NCBI GenBank assembly: GCA_017471045.1
Contig: JAFUWZ010000016.1
Span: 1 to 52,360 of the forward strand
DNA: 52,360 nt
Reading direction: 5' to 3'
Source of the DNA: Bacteroidales bacterium
GTDB lineage: Bacteria; Bacteroidota; Bacteroidia; Bacteroidales; UBA932
Every line of letters begins with the position of its first letter. Position 1 is the stretch's first letter. The notes below the pieces were generated by a model, which had not been told where the DNA came from, did not search any database, and saw only the letters and a program-made list of their open reading frames with translations. The position numbers were made by a program, and so were the translations under genes. Below, piece after piece: positions 47,674 through 52,360 of this stretch.

Positions 47674-48531
47674 TCAGCTCCTCCCGATTTTACATTCGTG
47701 CCGCTCCATCGTCTCTCTTTCCTCCGCCATATACTGTCTCTGGCGGCGCATCGCTTCGTCGAAATCGACTTCGTAGCCGTCGAACTCCGGTCCGTCCACG
47801 CAGGCGAAGCGCGTCTTGCCGCCCACGCTGACGCGGCAGGCGCCGCACATGCCCGTCCCGTCCACCATCAGGGTGTTGAGGCTGACGGTGCAGGGGAGGC
47901 TGAGCTTCTTGCACGTGAGAGTGGTGAATTTCATCATGATCATCGGGCCGATGGCGACGGCCTGGGTGTAGGTCCGGCCTTCGGCGACGAGCTTTTCCAG
48001 CAGGGCGGTGACCATTCCGTGGAAGCCTTCGCTGCCGTCGTCGGTGCAGATGTGCAGCGCGTCGCAGACGTCCGTCATTTCCTCCTTGTAGATCAGCAGA
48101 TCCCGGGTTTTGGCGCCGATGATGACCTCCACGGGTACGCCGTGCTCATGGAGCCACTGGGCCTGCGGATAGACCGGTGCGGTGCCCACGCCGCCCGCGA
48201 TGAAGATGAAACGCTCTTTGCGAAGCTCTTCCAGGGGTTTGGCCACAAACTCGGAAGCCTGTCCGAGCGGACCGACGACGTCCCGGAAACGCTCTCCGGG
48301 TTCCTTGGCGATGATGTCGGCGGTCGAAGCACCGATCTTCTGGGTAACGATGGTGACGGAACCCCGGGCGGGGTCGTAGGCGCTGATCGTGAGCGGGATG
48401 CGCTCACCTTTCTCGTCCGGCAGGACGATCAGGAACTGTCCCGGAGCGGCCGCCCGGGCCAGCCGGGGGGCCTCCACCTCCATCCGGCAGATGGTCGGGG
48501 TCAGCATCTCTTTCTTGAGGATAGGGTACAT
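47674..48531 (-). CDS. nfnA: Ferredoxin/NAD subunit of NfnAB (sulfide-dehydrogenase-like)
   Basis: A 285-residue FAD/NAD-binding reductase (HydG/PyrK type). It has an FAD segment (GERIPLTISAYD), an NAD segment (FIAGGVGTAPVYPQA) and a C-terminal [2Fe-2S] motif with CGACRVSVGG and CVDGPEF. Together with NfnB it would interconvert NADPH, NADH and reduced ferredoxin, the electron donor for Rnf. An alternative reading is sulfide dehydrogenase. Confidence 0.88.
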   Translation of the reverse strand: MYPILKKEMLTPTICRMEVEAPRLARAAAPGQFLIVLPDEKGERIPLTISAYDPARGSVTIVTQKIGASTADIIAKEPGERFRDVVGPLGQASEFVAKPLEELRKERFIFIAGGVGTAPVYPQAQWLHEHGVPVEVIIGAKTRDLLIYKEEMTDVCDALHICTDDGSEGFHGMVTALLEKLVAEGRTYTQAVAIGPMIMMKFTTLTCKKLSLPCTVSLNTLMVDGTGMCGACRVSVGGKTRFACVDGPEFDGYEVDFDEAMRRQRQYMAEERETMERHECKIGRS

Positions 48532-48557
48532 AGACGGTACAGATGGGTTAAGCGGGT

Positions 48558-48565
48558 CAAAGATA
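48558..48565 (-). promoter_or_regulatory. -7 box of nfnAB
   Basis: Read leftwards this is TATCTTTG, matching TAnnTTTG, 26 bases upstream of the nfnA start. Confidence 0.5.
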
Positions 48566-48761
48566 CGTTTTTTTCCATAACATTGTCCCTGTATCCAGAC
48601 GCTTGTCCCATGAAGTTCCCCGCCAAGTCGGGGGTCCGCGCCCGGGCCGTCCTGTCCATCCTGTGCCTTTCCTGTCCCGGGACGGGGAGACAGAAAGGCT
48701 CTTTAGTCTGATTTTTGGAAAAATAACGGAGAATAAAGTGCTTTTTATGTGAATAATCCAT

Positions 48762-48769
48762 ATATTTGT
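48762..48769 (+). promoter_or_regulatory. -7 box of the Gfo/Idh/MocA gene
   Basis: TATATTTG, a perfect TAnnTTTG box, 59 bases before the ATG at 48829. Confidence 0.55.
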
Positions 48770-48828
48770 TAGGATAGGGTGACAGAACCCGGAAATGTGT
48801 AGAATTTATTCAACAAAACTCCAGCAAT

Positions 48829-50259
48829 ATGATTTCCAGAAGAGACTTTCTCAAGACGGCAGGCGCCTCTGCGGCGGCCTTGGCTGTCAACCCCTTGGGT
48901 GCGCTTGAAGCGTCCGCCAAAAATCGCAAGGAGGCCGTCGGGGCCAGCGAAAAGATCAATGTCGCCTCCATCGGCATCGGCTATCGTGGCAATGAAGACG
49001 CCCGCCACGTCCTTGAGACGGGGATGGTCAATGTCGTCGCCTTGTGCGATGTCAACATGGGCGCCCCCCACACGCAGCAGATCATCGGGATGTGCCCCGG
49101 TGTACCCCAGTATAAGGATTTCCGGAAGATGTTTGACGAGATGGCCGGCAAGATCGACGCCGTCATCGTCGGCACCCCGGATTTCTCCCACTTCCCGATT
49201 ACGATGCGCGCGATCAAGGAAGGCATCCACGTCTATACCGAGAAGCCTCTGAGCCGTACCTTCCACGAGAACCAGCTGCTGATCGACGCGGCCCGGAAGT
49301 ATCCCCACGTGGTCACCCAGATGGGCAACCAGGGCCACTCCGGCCCCAACTACTTCCAGTTCAAGGCTTGGGTCGAGGCCGGCATCATCAAGGATGTCAC
49401 CCACATCACGGCCCACATGAACGGCGCCCGTCGCTGGCATGGCTTTGACGTCAACATCAAGAAGTTCCCCGATGCCGATCCGATGCCCGAAAACATGGAT
49501 TGGGATGTCTGGCAGATGCAGACGATGTACCACGACTACAGCAAGAAGTTCGACGAAGGCAACTGGCGCTGCTGGTACGATTTCGGCATGGGTGCGCTCG
49601 GTGACTGGGGTGCCCACATCTTCGACACATGCCACGAGTTCCTCGAGCTCGGCCTGCCCTACGAGGTCGGCATGCTCAAGTGCGAAGGCCACAACGACTA
49701 TTTCTTCCCGATGGCTTCCACCATCCAGTTCAAGTTCCCGCGCCGCGGCAACAAGCCGGCTTGTGACATGACCTGGTATGACGGTGTGGGCAACATGCCT
49801 GAACTCCCCGTCGGCTTCGGCAAGAGCCAGGCGTCCGACGTCCCGACGGTCAACGGACAGGCCTATGTCCCGACCAAGCTCAATCCGGGCAAGGAGATCT
49901 ACACCAACGACCTGATCTTCAAGGGCGGTTCCCACTCCGCTACGCTGGAGGTCATCCCTGAGGGCCTGCACAAGGAGATGGATGCCAAGGGGCTGCTCCC
50001 GCATGTCCCCGAGGACTACCACTACAACCACTACATCAACTTCTTCAACGCGATCAAGGGCACGGAGACGGCCCATTCCCGCTTCGAAGTTTCCGGCCCC
50101 CTGTGCCAGGTCATGAACCTGGGCGTCATCGCCCAGCGGCTCAACACCACCTTCCACTTCGACCGCGCCACCTGCGAGATCACGGACAATACGTTTGCGA
50201 ACTCCCTGCTGACCGGCATCCCGCCGCGTCAGGGCTGGGAAGAGTATTATACCGTCTGA
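48829..50259 (+). CDS. Tat-exported Gfo/Idh/MocA family oxidoreductase
   Basis: A 476-residue protein. MISRRDFLKTAGASAAALAV is a twin-arginine signal, so the folded, cofactor-loaded enzyme is exported. The nucleotide-binding domain follows (INVASIGIGYRGN, VVALCDVN), with the TEKPLSRTFHEN segment that carries the conserved EKP lysine. It probably oxidises or reduces a sugar ring carbon using tightly held NAD(P). The neighbour encodes DUF1080 domains, of the 3-keto-glycoside hydrolase family, so the pair may use a keto-sugar route to split glycosides. Confidence 0.92.
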   Translation: MISRRDFLKTAGASAAALAVNPLGALEASAKNRKEAVGASEKINVASIGIGYRGNEDARHVLETGMVNVVALCDVNMGAPHTQQIIGMCPGVPQYKDFRKMFDEMAGKIDAVIVGTPDFSHFPITMRAIKEGIHVYTEKPLSRTFHENQLLIDAARKYPHVVTQMGNQGHSGPNYFQFKAWVEAGIIKDVTHITAHMNGARRWHGFDVNIKKFPDADPMPENMDWDVWQMQTMYHDYSKKFDEGNWRCWYDFGMGALGDWGAHIFDTCHEFLELGLPYEVGMLKCEGHNDYFFPMASTIQFKFPRRGNKPACDMTWYDGVGNMPELPVGFGKSQASDVPTVNGQAYVPTKLNPGKEIYTNDLIFKGGSHSATLEVIPEGLHKEMDAKGLLPHVPEDYHYNHYINFFNAIKGTETAHSRFEVSGPLCQVMNLGVIAQRLNTTFHFDRATCEITDNTFANSLLTGIPPRQGWEEYYTV

Positions 50260-50263
50260 GCGT

Positions 50264-52291
50264 ATGAAGAAACTATTGCTTGGGGCGTCCCTGCTGGTCC
50301 TGACGCTGACGGGCTGCGGCCCGAAATGGACTTCCCTCTTCAACGGCAAGGATCTCACCGGCTGGCACCAGGCCGTCGGTGAGGCCACCTACGCCGTAGA
50401 GAACGGCTGCATTACCGGGACGACGACCGTCTCGGGCGGTCCCAATTCCTTCCTGGTCACGGATGCGACTTATGGCGATTTCATCCTGGAGTTCGAGTTC
50501 AAGATGGAGGAAGGCGCCGGCAACAGCGGCCTGCAGTTCCGCAGCTTCTTCAACGAGCAGCGCGGCCGTGTGATGGGTTACCAGTACGAGTTCGATCCCA
50601 AGACCGACCGCCGTTTCACCGGCGGCATCTACCACGAGGGCGTCGAGTGGATTTACCGTCCGACTTTCAACGAAGCCGGCCGCGACGCCTATTATCCCGG
50701 ACAATGGAACAAAGGCCGCATCGAGGCGGTCGGCGACCAGCTCCGGACCTTTGTCAACGGTGTGGAGACGGCGAATATCCTGGTCGATATCTACGATGAC
50801 GGCTTCTTCGGCCTCCAGGTCCATGCGACGCGGGACTCCTCGACCTTCGGCAAGAAGGTCTGGTGGCGCAAACTCCGCATCTTGACCGGGGATCTCGACA
50901 AGTATCTGACGCCCGCCAATCCGGACGTCCACCAGGTCAACTGGATCCCCAACACCCTGACGGAGCAGCAGAAAGCCGAAGGCTGGAAGCTCCTCTTCGA
51001 CGGCAAGACCTCCGATGGCTGGCGCAGCGCACGCGGGCCCGAGTTCCCGGTCGAGGGCTGGACCGTCGGTGACGGGATGATGTGCGTCTGGGAGAACGGC
51101 GGCGCCGAGTCCACCCATGGCGGTGACATCATCACCGTGGACCAGTATGAGAATTTCTGGCTCTCGGTCGATTTCAAACTGACCAAGGGTGCCAACAGCG
51201 GCATCAAGTACTTCGTGCGTCCCGACCTCTACAACGTGGTCGAGGCTTCCGCCATCGGCTGCGAGTTCCAACTGCTTGATGACAAGAATCATCCGGACGC
51301 CCATCTTGGTGTCAATGGCAACCGTACCCTGGGTTCTCTGTACGATCTGATCAAGGCCGACAAGAGCGATGCCTGGTACAACCCCGGCCAGTGGAACACG
51401 GCCTGGGTCAAGGTCGAGGGCGACCATGTGGAGCATTGGCTCAACGGCGTCAAAGTCCTTGAATATGAGCGTAACAACCAGCTGTTCAACGCGCTGGTCC
51501 AGTACAGCAAGTATAAGAACTGGGAGAATTTCGGCAACCATCGCAAGGGCCACATCCTCCTGCAGGAGCATGGCAACGAGGTATTCTTCCGTAACGTGAT
51601 GATTAAGGAGTTCCCGGCTTCCGAGCCGGTGGAGAAGCCCGTGGCGAAGCTTTCCGAGAAGGACCTGACCGAGGGCTGGACGATGCTCTTCGACGGCACG
51701 AGCCTCGAAGGCTGGCGCAGCGTCGCGGAAGACAAGCTGCCCGGGCAAGGCTGGGCGATCGAGGACGGTGTCCTTGTCGCCAATCCGGTGCCCGGCGAGC
51801 GTGGCGGCGACCTGATGACGGCCAAGGCCTATGGGGACTTCCTGTTCTCTGCCGAGTTCAAACTCACGGAAGGGGCCAACAGCGGCATCAAGTATTTCAT
51901 CAATCCCGGTGTCTTCAAGGATCCTTCCATCGGCTGCGAATTCCAGGTGCTGGATGACGCGAAGCATCCGGATGCGAAGCTCGGTGTCGCAGGCAACCGG
52001 ACCGCCGGCTCGCTATACGACCTGATCCAGGCCGACAAGGCCGGGGCGGACTTCCGGCTCTATGACTGGAATACGGCGCTGATCAAGGTGCAGGGCAACC
52101 ATGTCGAGCATTGGCTCAACGGCGTGAAGGTCGTGGAATACGACCGCAACAGCCAGGAGTTCGATGCCCTGGTGAAGTACAGCAAGTTCCGCAAATGCGA
52201 GGGCTTCGGCAACTTCCCGACCGGCCACATCCTGCTCCAGGACCACAAGGACAAGGTGTATTACCGCAACATCCGCATCAAGGAGCTGTAA
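50264..52291 (+). CDS. Lipoprotein with three DUF1080 (3-keto-disaccharide hydrolase-like) domains
   Basis: A 675-residue lipoprotein; the signal MKKLLLGASLLVLTLTGC has its lipobox at Cys18. Three concanavalin-like DUF1080 repeats follow: about 20-210 (WTSLFNGKDLTGWHQ), about 231-455 (WKLLFDGKTSDGWRS) and about 462-675 (WTMLFDGTSLEGWRS). Repeats 2 and 3 are the most alike, sharing GANSGIKYF, GCEFQ(L/V)LDD and the VEHWLNGVKV segment. Family members eliminate or hydrolyse the glycosidic bond of 3-keto sugars. It starts 4 bases after the oxidoreductase gene and appears complete. Confidence 0.9.
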   Translation: MKKLLLGASLLVLTLTGCGPKWTSLFNGKDLTGWHQAVGEATYAVENGCITGTTTVSGGPNSFLVTDATYGDFILEFEFKMEEGAGNSGLQFRSFFNEQRGRVMGYQYEFDPKTDRRFTGGIYHEGVEWIYRPTFNEAGRDAYYPGQWNKGRIEAVGDQLRTFVNGVETANILVDIYDDGFFGLQVHATRDSSTFGKKVWWRKLRILTGDLDKYLTPANPDVHQVNWIPNTLTEQQKAEGWKLLFDGKTSDGWRSARGPEFPVEGWTVGDGMMCVWENGGAESTHGGDIITVDQYENFWLSVDFKLTKGANSGIKYFVRPDLYNVVEASAIGCEFQLLDDKNHPDAHLGVNGNRTLGSLYDLIKADKSDAWYNPGQWNTAWVKVEGDHVEHWLNGVKVLEYERNNQLFNALVQYSKYKNWENFGNHRKGHILLQEHGNEVFFRNVMIKEFPASEPVEKPVAKLSEKDLTEGWTMLFDGTSLEGWRSVAEDKLPGQGWAIEDGVLVANPVPGERGGDLMTAKAYGDFLFSAEFKLTEGANSGIKYFINPGVFKDPSIGCEFQVLDDAKHPDAKLGVAGNRTAGSLYDLIQADKAGADFRLYDWNTALIKVQGNHVEHWLNGVKVVEYDRNSQEFDALVKYSKFRKCEGFGNFPTGHILLQDHKDKVYYRNIRIKEL

Positions 52292-52360
52292 CGCTCCTTA
52301 TACGCGCCGGGCGCCGCTGCATTTTCGGAAACAGAAATGAACCCTGTCGGGGAATGTTTC
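52292..52360. other. Window end, no feature seen
   Basis: Sixty-nine bases after the DUF1080 stop. No convincing terminator or gene start is visible before the window ends. Confidence 0.5.

Larger units (their letters stand above)
48532..48828. other. Divergent intergenic region between nfnA and the Gfo/Idh/MocA gene
   Basis: It holds a leftward -7 box (48558-48565) for nfnA and a rightward one (48762-48769) for the oxidoreductase. Between them is a bulged hairpin, GCCTTTCCTGTC (48665-48676) with GACAGAAAGGC (48689-48699). The segment from 48600 to 48700 is GC-rich, then the sequence turns AT-rich. No gene is supported; a leftward 86-codon frame across it shows no signal or family features. 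Confidence 0.6.

Noticed and set aside
48501-48761. Leftward 86-codon frame in the nfnA upstream region
   Set aside because: Overlaps the nfnA start and promoter; no recognisable features.

Overview
The window looks like a GC-rich chromosome segment from an anaerobic member of the Bacteroidales (Rikenellaceae/Alistipes-like or an uncultured gut relative). The evidence is: two SusC/SusD outer-membrane operons; the ATP synthase order atpD-C-B-E-F-H-A-G with a signal-peptide-bearing AtpB; an Rnf complex in the order B-C-D-G-E-A led by an RseC-like gene; and several TAnnTTTG boxes, the Bacteroidetes -7 promoter element. The taxon is inferred from gene content and order; no rRNA or tRNA gene is visible.

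Layout: 1-184, hairpin-rich non-coding DNA. 185-2239 (-), a secreted GH31 glycosidase. 2421-10419 (+), a secreted beta-helix protein followed by the complete F1Fo ATP synthase operon, closed by a bidirectional terminator. 10490-15813 (-), a SusC-SusD-lipoprotein operon. 15873-16735, a putative invertible segment carrying its own serine recombinase. 16827-21750 (+), a second SusC-SusD operon whose SusC ends in an OmpA-like peptidoglycan-binding domain. 21831-28285 (-), an overlapping cluster of S41 protease, M3 peptidase, Tat-exported aldo/keto reductase and a membrane Fe-S protein. 28408-34209 (-), alaS, an lptF-fmt fused frame and thiN. 34296-45295 (+), two M23 peptidases, a MerR regulator, a NIF3 protein, a zinc-ribbon coiled-coil protein, dnaB, rseC-like and rnfBCDGEA. 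45340-48531 (-), a class I glutamine-amidotransferase-like lipoprotein and nfnBA. 48829-52291 (+), a Tat-exported Gfo/Idh/MocA oxidoreductase and a triple-DUF1080 lipoprotein.

The most interesting system is the switch at 15873-16735. Two divergent SusC/D operons face each other across about 1 kb. Between them lies a Mpi/Hin-type serine recombinase gene bounded by near-perfect inverted repeats (19 of 20 bases). Each repeat carries a dyad core, AACG-GT-CGTT, with an asymmetric central dinucleotide, as expected for a serine-invertase crossover site. A good Bacteroidetes promoter lies just inside the right repeat and points outward to the right SusC. No comparable promoter faces the left SusC. 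The simplest reading is a self-encoded flip switch that expresses one nutrient-uptake system or the other, with the right one ON in this assembly. The right SusC is itself unusual because of its OmpA-like tail.

Metabolically, Rnf (ferredoxin:NAD+ oxidoreductase ion pump), NfnAB (electron-bifurcating transhydrogenase) and ATP synthase together suggest fermentative or anaerobic-respiratory energy conservation. The c subunit lacks the Na+-ligand glutamine, so it is more likely proton-coupled.
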